Shown here in pieces: positions 22,397 to 30,613 of a stretch of DNA of 64,000 nt (its first letter is position 1; every line of letters begins with the position of its first letter). The stretch covers positions 1 through 64,000 of the forward strand of contig DKFD01000009.1 of the NCBI GenBank assembly GCA_002452735.1, in the 5' to 3' direction. The position numbers and the translations under genes are program-made. The DNA is from Patescibacteria group bacterium UBA6805. Its GTDB lineage: Bacteria; Patescibacteriota; Minisyncoccia; Minisyncoccales; Minisyncoccaceae. Below the pieces are notes generated by a model. It was not told the origin of the DNA and did not search any database. It saw only the letters and a list, made by a program, of their open reading frames with translations.

Positions 22397-22474
22397 ATGG
22401 AGGAATATGCAGATAAAATTTTGGTTATTAGAATAATTTTGATTTTTAGAGACCCCGTTTTCAAGGGGTTTTAA
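22397..22474 (+). CDS. Possible 25-residue small ORF or small RNA
   Basis: The frame ATG 22397 to TAA 22474 starts 8 bases after a TATAAT box and ends in the T-rich tail of an intrinsic terminator. The peptide (MEEYADKILVIRIILIF, RDPVFKGF) is hydrophobic in its middle. No family is recognised. The same stretch could equally be a non-coding RNA of about 85 bases or the leader of the methyltransferase gene, controlled by termination. A second start at 22407 gives only nine codons. Confidence 0.3.
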   Translation: MEEYADKILVIRIILIFRDPVFKGF

Positions 22475-22478
22475 TTTT
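22452..22478 (+). terminator. Intrinsic terminator or attenuator before methyltransferase gene
   Basis: ACCCC (22452-22456), 8-base loop, GGGGT (22465-22469), then TTTAATTTT. It lies between the murC-end promoter and ATG 22485, so it either ends a short RNA or controls read-through. Confidence 0.65.
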
Positions 22479-22484
22479 AATAAT

Positions 22485-23444
22485 ATGAATAAAAACATTA
22501 GCGTGGCCGCCAATCCAGCTGGTTCGGAAAAAGAAAACATCACAATCTTAAATGACCGGCCAATTAAATTTTTTTCTTATGAAAAATGCCGATGGCCATA
22601 TTTTTTATCCTTGCCCTTAATGTGGACTCTAACAGCATATGTAATGATTAAAAAAAAGATATATAAATTATTGAATATGCCCGGTCCGTATACCAACACT
22701 TTGTTTTTTGACGGACTGGGAAAAGAATGCAGAAAGGTTAAAGATTACGCCGCTTCCTGGAAGGCGATGGAAATTATATACAACCATAATTTTCCAAAGA
22801 AATTAACATCGCTGGGGGGGATATTGGACGAATTCTATTGGCACGGCCTTAATTGCCAAGCTCTTCGCAACAGGTACAAACTTGTTAAACACGAACTAAA
22901 AAAAGCAATTTCAAGATTTAATGACGAGAAAGAGATTAGGGTTTTGTCTTTGGCTTGCGGTTCGGCCCAAGCTGTAATTGAGGTTATCGCCGAATTTAAA
23001 TCTAAAGGCACGACAATTAAGGCGATTTTGGTGGACGTTGACCAAGAGGCATTAAACGCCGCCAAAGAATGGGCTAATCAACACGGAGTATTAGATCAAA
23101 TCGAAACGCGCCAAGCCAATCTTTCTGAAGAAATTGGCGTGTTCGGCGACTTTAAGCCCCACGTAGTTGAAATGCTGGGATTTTTAGATTACGTCAACCA
23201 AGACGAAGCAATTCGTTTTGTAAGCAATATCCAAAGGTCTTTAGACGAAAACGGTGTTCTTGTCACCTGCAACGTCAATCCCAACCCCGAACAGTATTTT
23301 ATTAAATGGGTTATTAATTGGCCTATGGTTTACCGCCAGCCGGATGATTTAATGGACATAGCCCTTAAATCGGGCTTTAATAATTACAGAATCGTTTTTG
23401 AACCGCTTAAAATACACAGTTTATTGATTGCTCAAAAAGATTAA
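22485..23444 (+). CDS. SAM-dependent methyltransferase with N-terminal extension
   Basis: 319 residues. The C-terminal two thirds is a class I methyltransferase fold: motif I VLSLACGSAQAVIEV, an acidic strand-2 end LVDVDQEALNAAKEWA, then RQANLSEE and VVEMLGFLDYVNQDEAI. The first about 100 residues contain a hydrophobic stretch (WPYFLSLPLMWTLTAYVMI) and a helical part not recognised. The substrate is unknown. It stands directly upstream of the histidine kinase (1 base between stop and ATG) and shares its A+T-rich composition, so it belongs to that operon. Confidence 0.78.
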   Translation: MNKNISVAANPAGSEKENITILNDRPIKFFSYEKCRWPYFLSLPLMWTLTAYVMIKKKIYKLLNMPGPYTNTLFFDGLGKECRKVKDYAASWKAMEIIYNHNFPKKLTSLGGILDEFYWHGLNCQALRNRYKLVKHELKKAISRFNDEKEIRVLSLACGSAQAVIEVIAEFKSKGTTIKAILVDVDQEALNAAKEWANQHGVLDQIETRQANLSEEIGVFGDFKPHVVEMLGFLDYVNQDEAIRFVSNIQRSLDENGVLVTCNVNPNPEQYFIKWVINWPMVYRQPDDLMDIALKSGFNNYRIVFEPLKIHSLLIAQKD

Positions 23445-23445
23445 T

Positions 23446-25653
23446 ATGAATATTTTTGCCATTTCAGCTTTAATTAACGCGATTACCAGCTTGACGCTCG
23501 GACTGTTCGTATTTTTTAAAATTAAAAGAAAATCGGTCAACAATGCTTTTATTTTATTGAGTTTTGCCGTATTTGTTTGGTCTGTATTTTATTTCCTGTG
23601 GCAGAATTCAACTGATCGTGATTCGGCATTATTGTATACCAGATTGCTTTCCCTTGGTTCTACCTTGATACCCATTTTTTATTTACACTGGGTTTCGTCT
23701 TTCTTGGAAATAAAAGACAAGGCGAATAAAATTATTCTCTTTTGGGGATATGTTATAACTTTTATTTTTTTGTCATTGGCTTTTTCTCCTTTTTACATCA
23801 AAGGCGTCGAGGAAATACTGGTTTTTAATTTCTGGCCTAAAGCAGGACCCCTTTATACGATTTATATTCTGTTTTCTTATATTGGATTGGTCGGCTATGG
23901 TCTGGCCAGGCTTTTTAAAAGCTATTTCAATAGCGTCGGCCTAAAGCGCTACCAAATTCAATATGTGATATTCGGAACAGTAATAGGTTTTTTGGGGGGA
24001 GCAACCAATTTTTTTCTTTGGTATAATATTAAGGTATTGCCTTTCGGAAACATTGTTATTTCCTTATATGTTTTTATTTTATTTTACGCAATGATCAAAT
24101 ATCGTTTAATGGATATTCGGGTTGTTGCTAGAAAAATATTTATTTATTTCGTCATATCGGCCTTTACCTACGGATTTTTCTATTTTCTAATTTGGTTGTA
24201 TGGTCGTTTTTTCGGAGGGCTTTTTACGACAGCTTCGTATTCTATAGGCGTTTTCGTTGCCCCTTTTTTCGTCGCTGCTTTTTATGCTCTGGACAGATAC
24301 ATCAAAAACTTTTCCAATAAATATTTGTTTGTTTCTCTTTATAACTATCAAGAAACTATAAATAAGTTGATTGATGAGCTTACCACTTACATTGATTTGG
24401 ATAAAATTATTAATTTGATTGTTGGTACCATTAAGGAAACAATGCATTTGGACCGGGCGGATGTATTTTTAGCCGACACGGACAAGGGTTCTGCAGAATA
24501 TCAAGTATTTAAAATCAAGGGGCGCAAGGAAAACGGCAATTCTTCTTTCCCTCCAAACGGCATTTTAGTTAAGTGTCTTTTAAAAAACCAAAAAATCTTG
24601 GTTAGGGACGAATTAATGGTGCTTGCCAACAACTCAGTTGACGAAAAAGAAAAGAATAATCTTTCCAGGCTCGGCAAGTATATGGAAAAGATGAAAATTG
24701 CGCTGTATTCGCCCCTCGTTATTAATAAAAAAATGATAGGGGTTATTATCCTGGGTTCAAAAATATCAGGCGACCCCTACACAAGAGAAGATCTGGACCT
24801 TTTAACCGTTTTGTCAAAACAGGCCAGTATTGCCATAGAAAACGCTTATCAATATAAACAGATTCAAGAGTTTGGAAAAACGCTTCAGGCCAGGGTTGAC
24901 GAACAAACAATTGACATCAAAAGCAAGAACGAAGAACTGAAGAGATTGCTTGAAGCAAGAACCGAATTTTTAAGCATCGCTTCTCATCAATTAAGAACCC
25001 CTTTAACCGCTATCAGGGGGCACGCATCAATGCTGAAAAGAGGGGATTACGGAGAATTGGGCGAAGCAGCCCAAAAAAGCGTTGATTATGTCTACGATTC
25101 CAGCGTTAGAATGATAGATTTAGTCAATAATTTATTAAACGTTAACCGACTCGAAAAAAACACGATGAAACTAAACACGAAAGAGATTTCAATAGACGAG
25201 ATAATAAAAGAGTGCATTGAAGATGTTCGATTTACGGCCGATGACAAAAAAATAGCAATTAAATATTTAAACGAGAAGGACGCGCCTTTGATTAATGGTG
25301 ATTACGAGAAAATAAAAAATGCCTTGGGCAATATTATTAATAACGCTGTTTTGTATACCATAAGCGGCGAGGTTGAAATAAAAACGTCGGTAATTTCCGA
25401 AAACCAATTGAAAATAGAAATAAAAGACACCGGGATCGGCCTAGAGAAAGAGGACCTCAAGAAAATATTTAACAGTTTTTCTCGGGGAAAAGGCGGAGCC
25501 GAGCTTTATACTCAAGGAATAGGATTGGGCCTGTATGTTGCCAAAAGTTTTATTGAAATGCATGGAGGAACGATTGATGTTGCCTCCGAAGGAAAAAACA
25601 AAGGAAGTCTCTTCACTATTATTTTACCCCTCAAACCGACAAGAAACATTTAG
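23446..25653 (+). CDS. Sensor histidine kinase (7TM-GAF-HisKA-HATPase)
   Basis: 735 residues from ATG 23446. The N-terminal half has about eight hydrophobic segments (residues 1-285), of the histidine-kinase 7TM sensor type. A GAF domain follows (about 310-470), then a coiled coil, HisKA with phosphoacceptor His514 in ASHQLRTPLTAIRGH, and HATPase with N box NIINNAVLYT 629-638, G1 DTGIGL 661-666 and G2 GIGLGLYVAK 691-700. It should be an active membrane kinase. The partner is probably the stand-alone receiver that follows after 26 bases. The signal is unknown. Confidence 0.93.
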   Translation: MNIFAISALINAITSLTLGLFVFFKIKRKSVNNAFILLSFAVFVWSVFYFLWQNSTDRDSALLYTRLLSLGSTLIPIFYLHWVSSFLEIKDKANKIILFWGYVITFIFLSLAFSPFYIKGVEEILVFNFWPKAGPLYTIYILFSYIGLVGYGLARLFKSYFNSVGLKRYQIQYVIFGTVIGFLGGATNFFLWYNIKVLPFGNIVISLYVFILFYAMIKYRLMDIRVVARKIFIYFVISAFTYGFFYFLIWLYGRFFGGLFTTASYSIGVFVAPFFVAAFYALDRYIKNFSNKYLFVSLYNYQETINKLIDELTTYIDLDKIINLIVGTIKETMHLDRADVFLADTDKGSAEYQVFKIKGRKENGNSSFPPNGILVKCLLKNQKILVRDELMVLANNSVDEKEKNNLSRLGKYMEKMKIALYSPLVINKKMIGVIILGSKISGDPYTREDLDLLTVLSKQASIAIENAYQYKQIQEFGKTLQARVDEQTIDIKSKNEELKRLLEARTEFLSIASHQLRTPLTAIRGHASMLKRGDYGELGEAAQKSVDYVYDSSVRMIDLVNNLLNVNRLEKNTMKLNTKEISIDEIIKECIEDVRFTADDKKIAIKYLNEKDAPLINGDYEKIKNALGNIINNAVLYTISGEVEIKTSVISENQLKIEIKDTGIGLEKEDLKKIFNSFSRGKGGAELYTQGIGLGLYVAKSFIEMHGGTIDVASEGKNKGSLFTIILPLKPTRNI

Positions 25654-25679
25654 AATTAATAATAATTTTTTTAAAAACC

Positions 25680-26045
25680 ATGAAAAAAATACTTATCATC
25701 GAAGACGAAAAAATATTGTCGGAAATGTATAAATTCAAGTTCTCCAAAGAGGGCTATCAGGTTTTCAGCGTGATGGACGTGGAGGAGGGCTTGTCCTTGG
25801 CAAAATCGGAAAAACCTGATTTAATAATATTAGACATCCTTTTGCCCAAAGAAAGCGGCATTGGCTTTCTGGAAAAAAGGAAGAATGTAAAGGAAATATC
25901 AGACATCCCGGTAATCGTCCTCTCTAACTTTGATGACAGCGAAACCAAGGAAAAGGCCTTTGCCCTGGGTGCCGACGATTATCTCATTAAATCCAACTAC
26001 GATCCCCAGGACATTTTAAATAAAATTAATTCATATCTAAAATAA
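25680..26045 (+). CDS. Stand-alone response regulator receiver domain
   Basis: 121 residues, CheY-like. Acidic pair Glu8/Asp9 (IIEDE), phosphoacceptor Asp52 (IILDILLP), Ser82 (VLSNFDD) and Lys104 (YLIKS) are all present. There is no output domain, so it must act by protein contact or phosphorelay. Its stop overlaps the start of the next gene by one base (TAATG), coupling it to the 7TM coiled-coil protein. Confidence 0.93.
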   Translation: MKKILIIEDEKILSEMYKFKFSKEGYQVFSVMDVEEGLSLAKSEKPDLIILDILLPKESGIGFLEKRKNVKEISDIPVIVLSNFDDSETKEKAFALGADDYLIKSNYDPQDILNKINSYLK

Positions 26046-27223
26046 TGCTTGATACACCCCTTTCAATTTATCTTTTATTGCCGAGCAGCGTTTTCATCCT
26101 GATAATTTCCTTTTTCCTTTTCGCCGGAAAAAAGAACAAGATAAACCTAATTTTTTTCCTCATCGGCATTCTTCAGTTTTTCTGGACCTTCGGCACATAT
26201 ATTTTCTGGAAATACTCTTCTTTCGGATATACCACCACGCCCTTTTACGGCAAGCTATTCTCTCTGGCCGTTTTCCTGATACCGGTTTTTCTTTATCATT
26301 TCTCCATAGAGTTCTGCAAAGTCCAGACCCAGAGGGTCCACCTTTTCGTCGCCTATATCGTTTCTTTCCTTTTCGTGGCCATTGTCGACGCCCAGGAGAT
26401 AATCAACGGACTCTTCTTCTACAAGTTGGGGGATTTCGACCAGTCCAGCATAATTTTTTATCTATACTCTTCTTTCATTTTTCTGCTTTTACTCATAACC
26501 CTGTATAATTTTTTAAGAGCCCTGCTTTCCAAAGAAGCGGATACGGAAAGGAAGAAAGACAAGGCCATTCTTTTCCTTCTGGCCTTCGCCATTTTCGGTC
26601 TGGTGTTCATCGAATTTCTGCCTGTCCAGGGAATAAACATCTACCCCTTGTTTTACTTGACAATTCCCGTCTACGCCCTGATTATCGCCTACATTTTAAT
26701 CGAGAGGAATCCTTTGGCTTTGATTGTAACCACCGATATTCTGGTGGTGGTAATCATAACCTTTCTTGCTTTCTTCGTCGTTTTCCCGGACGTCCAAATA
26801 GGCATTTTCGAGCGTTCCTTGATATTCATTCTCATCTCGGTTGCTTGTTTTCTGCTTTTGAAGTATACTTACCAATTGAAAAATCAGAGCAAAAGGTTTG
26901 AGGAGGAGCTGGAGGAAAGAACCAGCGAATTGAGGGGGCAGGCCCTGGAGCTGGGCATGGCCAAGGAGGAGTTGGAGAAAAGCAACCGGATTCTGGAAGC
27001 TAAAATCCAAGAAAGAACCAGGGAATTGCAGGAAGCCAACCAGGGGCTGGAAGAGCAGATTGCGGAGAGAACCGGGGAATTGAAGAAAAAAGCGGACGAA
27101 TTGGAAGAAAAGATAAAGGAGCTGCAGGAATTCAGCAATATCTTCGTCGACCGCGAGAACAAGATGGTTGAGCTGAAAGACAGGATAGGCGAACTGGAAG
27201 AGAAATTAAAAAAGAATAAATAA
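26045..27223 (+). CDS. 7TM protein with C-terminal coiled coil, kinase-less sensor paralogue
   Basis: 392 residues. About eight hydrophobic segments (1-275) with the same pattern as the upstream kinase, e.g. LFSLAVFLIPVFLYHFSIEF here and RLLSLGSTLIPIFYLHWVSS there. The rest (about 280-392) is a charged coiled coil with repeated ERTxEL units (ERTSEL, ERTREL, ERTGEL). In histidine kinases this coil leads into HisKA, but here the protein stops and no HisKA or HATPase follows in any frame. It could be a decoy, an input partner for the kinase, or the remnant of a truncated kinase. It is followed by aspS, whose ATG begins one base after its stop codon. Confidence 0.8.
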   Translation: MLDTPLSIYLLLPSSVFILIISFFLFAGKKNKINLIFFLIGILQFFWTFGTYIFWKYSSFGYTTTPFYGKLFSLAVFLIPVFLYHFSIEFCKVQTQRVHLFVAYIVSFLFVAIVDAQEIINGLFFYKLGDFDQSSIIFYLYSSFIFLLLLITLYNFLRALLSKEADTERKKDKAILFLLAFAIFGLVFIEFLPVQGINIYPLFYLTIPVYALIIAYILIERNPLALIVTTDILVVVIITFLAFFVVFPDVQIGIFERSLIFILISVACFLLLKYTYQLKNQSKRFEEELEERTSELRGQALELGMAKEELEKSNRILEAKIQERTRELQEANQGLEEQIAERTGELKKKADELEEKIKELQEFSNIFVDRENKMVELKDRIGELEEKLKKNK

Positions 27224-28627
27224 ATGGAGAGAATATTAATCAAAGAAGTCGGCAAGCGTTCCGGGGAAAAAGTGAAATTGGCGGGCTGGGTTCAGTCAAT
27301 CAGGTCTCACGGCAAGATACTTTTTTTTGATTTAAGGGACGCGTCGGGAATCGCCCAGATTGTTTTTACTCCCAAGGACAATGAAGAGCTTTACGAGAGG
27401 GCCAAGGAAGTGAGGCCGGAATGGGTGATAGAGATAGAGGGAGAAATCAAAGATAGGCCGGAAGGAATGCAGAATAAAGAAATAGAAACCGGAAATGTGG
27501 AAATCAAGGCCGTATTTTTGAATGTTTTTTCCAAAGCCAAAACCCTTCCTTTTCCGATTGATACCGAGGGATATGAGATTAACGAGAAGCACAGGCTGGA
27601 ATACAAGTATATTGACGCCAGAAGGCCGAGGATAAGAAGAAACCTGGAAATCAGGCACAAGGTGATAAAATTCATGAGAGATTTTCTGGTCAGCGAGGGG
27701 TTTATCGAAATTGAAACTCCGGTCCTGACCAAATCTACTCCGGAAGGAGCGAGAGACTTTGTCGTTCCATCAAGAAATTATCCGGGCAAGTTCTATGCCC
27801 TGCCCCAGAGCCCCCAACAATACAAGCAGCTTTTAATAGTGGCCGGCATTGAAAAGTATTTCCAAGTCGCCAGGTGCTTCAGGGACGAGGACCCGAGAGG
27901 GGACAGGCAGCCCGAGTTTACCCAGTTGGATATAGAGGTTGCTTTTTGGAGCCAGAAAGATATCTTAGACCTCGTTGAAAGATTGTACACGAATTTGGTT
28001 AAAGAATTATTTCCCGATAAGAAAATAATGAAAATTCCTTTTCCGGTTTTAACCTACAAGGAGGTCGTGGAAAAATATGGGACAGACAGACCGGACATCA
28101 GAAAAGATAAAAACAATGCCAACGAACTGGCTTTCTGCTTTGTCGTTGATTTCCCCATGTTTGAATACAAAGAAGGGGACAAGAGATGGGGGGCTATGCA
28201 CAATCCTTTTACCCGGCCCAAGACCGAAGACATCGAGGTAATCAAGAACGACAAAGAAAACATTCTGGCCTACCAGTACGACTTGGTTTTGAACGGACAT
28301 GAAATAGCCGGCGGGGCCTTGAGGTCGTACAAGCCCGAGATACTGGAAGCTGTTTTCGAATCTTTGGGCTACGCAAAAGAAGAAATTAAAAAGCAATTCG
28401 GGCACTTGCTTCAGGCGTTTGAATACGGCGTCCCTCCCCACGGCGGAATCGCTCCGGGCATAGACAGGTTCTTGGCCGTTGTTTTGAACGAGCCGAGCAT
28501 CAGAGAGGTTGTCGCTTTCCCCAAGACCGGGGACAACAAGGATTTGATGATGGACTCTCCCGCGGGCATCAGTAAGGAACAGCTAAAAGAATTGCATCTA
28601 AAGATTGAGAAAAATGAAAAAAAATGA
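27224..28627 (+). CDS. aspS: Aspartyl-tRNA synthetase lacking GAD domain
   Basis: 467 residues against about 590 in most bacteria. The OB anticodon domain (VKLAGWVQSIRSHGKILFFD) and class II core are present: motif 2 FRDEDPRGDRQPEFTQLDIE at 219-238 and motif 3 GGIAPGIDR at 407-415. YGTDRPDIRKD (285-295) is followed within ten residues by FCFVVDFPMFEY, so the GAD insertion normally found there is absent. GatCAB genes in the window suggest a non-discriminating enzyme that also charges tRNA-Asn. The next gene begins inside its last 14 bases. Confidence 0.94.
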   Translation: MERILIKEVGKRSGEKVKLAGWVQSIRSHGKILFFDLRDASGIAQIVFTPKDNEELYERAKEVRPEWVIEIEGEIKDRPEGMQNKEIETGNVEIKAVFLNVFSKAKTLPFPIDTEGYEINEKHRLEYKYIDARRPRIRRNLEIRHKVIKFMRDFLVSEGFIEIETPVLTKSTPEGARDFVVPSRNYPGKFYALPQSPQQYKQLLIVAGIEKYFQVARCFRDEDPRGDRQPEFTQLDIEVAFWSQKDILDLVERLYTNLVKELFPDKKIMKIPFPVLTYKEVVEKYGTDRPDIRKDKNNANELAFCFVVDFPMFEYKEGDKRWGAMHNPFTRPKTEDIEVIKNDKENILAYQYDLVLNGHEIAGGALRSYKPEILEAVFESLGYAKEEIKKQFGHLLQAFEYGVPPHGGIAPGIDRFLAVVLNEPSIREVVAFPKTGDNKDLMMDSPAGISKEQLKELHLKIEKNEKK

Positions 28628-29531
28628 TTGGATTTTTTTCTTTTTTCTTCCGGCCTTACTTTTTTCCGTTTTTTTCAGATTCAAAGAAAACGTTTTGGCC
28701 GGCAGCGATTTCTCCTTCGTTACCCTTACGGAAAATTCCCTTTTCCGTCCCCTGCATAAAAGCGGAATCAACCGCTTGGAACTCGACTCTCTCAGTTATT
28801 TGTCTGTTTTTATTGATAAAAATAATAAAAAGGTTTTTCTTGAGAAAAATTCCCAAGAAAAGGTTTTTATCGCTTCTTTGACCAAGCTCATGACCGCGGT
28901 CATAGTCCTGGAGAATTACGGCTTGGAAGACAAGGTGGTTATTTCCGAAAAAGCCATCGCCACTTTCGGCCTGGCCGGCGAGTTTAAAAAAGGAGAGGCT
29001 TTTCCGGTTAAAGACCTTCTTTACATATTGCTCGTTGAATCAAGCAACGACGCCGCCGAGGCTTTTGCCGAGAAAATGGGCCGGAGCGAATTCGTTTCGT
29101 CAATGAACCAAAAAGCGAAAGAGTTGGGAATGGAGAGCACGGTTTTTTTCAACCCCTCGGGGCTTGATTCCGAAACCGACAAAGGCAACCAGTCGAGCGC
29201 CGGCGACCTGGAAAAATTGACTTTATGTGTCGTTAAAAATTATCCCTTGATTGCCCAGATGCTTTCCGTTTATGAAATGGATATGTATTACGAGGGAAGG
29301 TTGCATCACTATATGCGGAATACCAATGTTTTATTGAAAGAAGATTCCCGATACTCTTGGGGCAAGACCGGCTATACGATTAAGGCCAAAGAGTGCATTA
29401 TTCTGGTTATGCGTCCGCCCTTTTCAAAAGACGAAAATAGTTATATCATTAACATAATCATGGGGTCCGAAGACCGATTCAAGAATGCAAGGCTTATGGA
29501 ACAGTGGATTAAAGAATCGTTTTACTGGTAA
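28614..29531 (+). CDS. D-alanyl-D-alanine carboxypeptidase (PBP5/S11 family)
   Basis: 305 residues from ATG 28614, overlapping aspS. An N-terminal hydrophobic signal (WIFFFFLPALLFSVFF) exports the protein. The penicillin-binding motifs are complete: SLTK 88-91, SSN 143-145 and KTG 251-253. There is no clear C-terminal amphipathic anchor; the protein ends EQWIKESFYW. It trims the terminal D-Ala of peptidoglycan. It opens a run of wall genes (mraY, murL, murD2-type, ftsW, murG). A TTG three codons upstream is a less likely start. Confidence 0.92.
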   Translation: MKKNDWIFFFFLPALLFSVFFRFKENVLAGSDFSFVTLTENSLFRPLHKSGINRLELDSLSYLSVFIDKNNKKVFLEKNSQEKVFIASLTKLMTAVIVLENYGLEDKVVISEKAIATFGLAGEFKKGEAFPVKDLLYILLVESSNDAAEAFAEKMGRSEFVSSMNQKAKELGMESTVFFNPSGLDSETDKGNQSSAGDLEKLTLCVVKNYPLIAQMLSVYEMDMYYEGRLHHYMRNTNVLLKEDSRYSWGKTGYTIKAKECIILVMRPPFSKDENSYIINIIMGSEDRFKNARLMEQWIKESFYW

Positions 29532-29533
29532 AT

Positions 29534-30613
29534 ATGTCAATTTTTACTTTCAGCGCCATTAAAATATTGTCTCTGGCTTTTTTCTCTTCAGTCGTTTCAA
29601 TCGTCATCGCCAAGTTTTTGATAGAGTTTTTGTATAAAATAAAGTTCTGGAAAAAGGCGGCGCGGGAAAAGGCGATTGACGGAAGGGAAGCGGATGTTTT
29701 GCTCGGACTGAACAAAGAAAGGGAAACCAGCGTTCCCCGCGGAGGAGGAATCATTATTTGGGTCAGCATGATTATCATTTTGTCCCTGATTTTGATTCTT
29801 AACGCTTTTTTTGACGTCTGGTGGTTGGAAAAATTCAATTTTTTATCCAGGGAAGAAACATGGATTCCTCTTTTCGCTTTGATTTCCGCTTCAATAATCG
29901 GACTGGTTGACGATATTTTCGTTGTTCACGGCAAGGGAAAATATATCGGCGGAGGACTGAAATTCGGAACCAGATTCATTTTGGTGAGCCTGATCGGGCT
30001 TATTGGTGGAGCATGGTTCTATTTCAAGCTCGGCTGGAGCGCTGTCCACGTGCCCCTGCTTTTCAATTTTCCTTACGGAATCGACATTAATCTGGGCTTG
30101 GGTTATATCCTTCTCTTTATAATCGTCTGTCTGGCTTCCTGGGCCAGCGGAGTGGTGGACGGTCTGGACGGCCTGGCTGGCGGAGTTTTCGGCTCCATTT
30201 TCGGGGCTTTTGCCATTATTGCCTTTGCCCAGGGCAGAATTGAGCTGGCCAGCTTTTGCGCCGTTATTCTCGGCACCTTGTTCAGCTTTTTGTGGTTCAA
30301 TATTCCTCCGGCCAAATTCTACATGGGAGAAACGGGGATTCTGGGATTGTCCATAACCATGGCTACAATTGCTTTCATCACCAACTCGGTCGTTGTCCTG
30401 CCCATTATCGCCGGCATACTGGTTATTGAAACCGGTTCGGTCATTATCCAGCTTTTATCCAAGAAATTCAGGGACAGGAAAATATGGCTCTCCACTCCCA
30501 TTCATCATCACCTTGAGGCCTCGGGCTGGAAAAGCTATCAGATTACGATGCGTTTTTGGATAATCAGCGTTGTTTTGGCTCTTTTGGGGGCCTCCATTCA
30601 GCTTTTAACATGA
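29534..30613 (+). CDS. mraY: Phospho-N-acetylmuramoyl-pentapeptide transferase
   Basis: 359 residues and about ten membrane helices. The MraY-type motifs are SVPRGGG, GLVDDIF, SGVVDGLDGLAGG, FNIPPAKFYMGETG and STPIHHHLEASGWKSYQIT; the HHH segment separates MraY from WecA. It links UDP-MurNAc-pentapeptide to undecaprenyl phosphate to make lipid I. It overlaps the following murL by four bases (ATGA). Confidence 0.95.
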   Translation: MSIFTFSAIKILSLAFFSSVVSIVIAKFLIEFLYKIKFWKKAAREKAIDGREADVLLGLNKERETSVPRGGGIIIWVSMIIILSLILILNAFFDVWWLEKFNFLSREETWIPLFALISASIIGLVDDIFVVHGKGKYIGGGLKFGTRFILVSLIGLIGGAWFYFKLGWSAVHVPLLFNFPYGIDINLGLGYILLFIIVCLASWASGVVDGLDGLAGGVFGSIFGAFAIIAFAQGRIELASFCAVILGTLFSFLWFNIPPAKFYMGETGILGLSITMATIAFITNSVVVLPIIAGILVIETGSVIIQLLSKKFRDRKIWLSTPIHHHLEASGWKSYQITMRFWIISVVLALLGASIQLLT

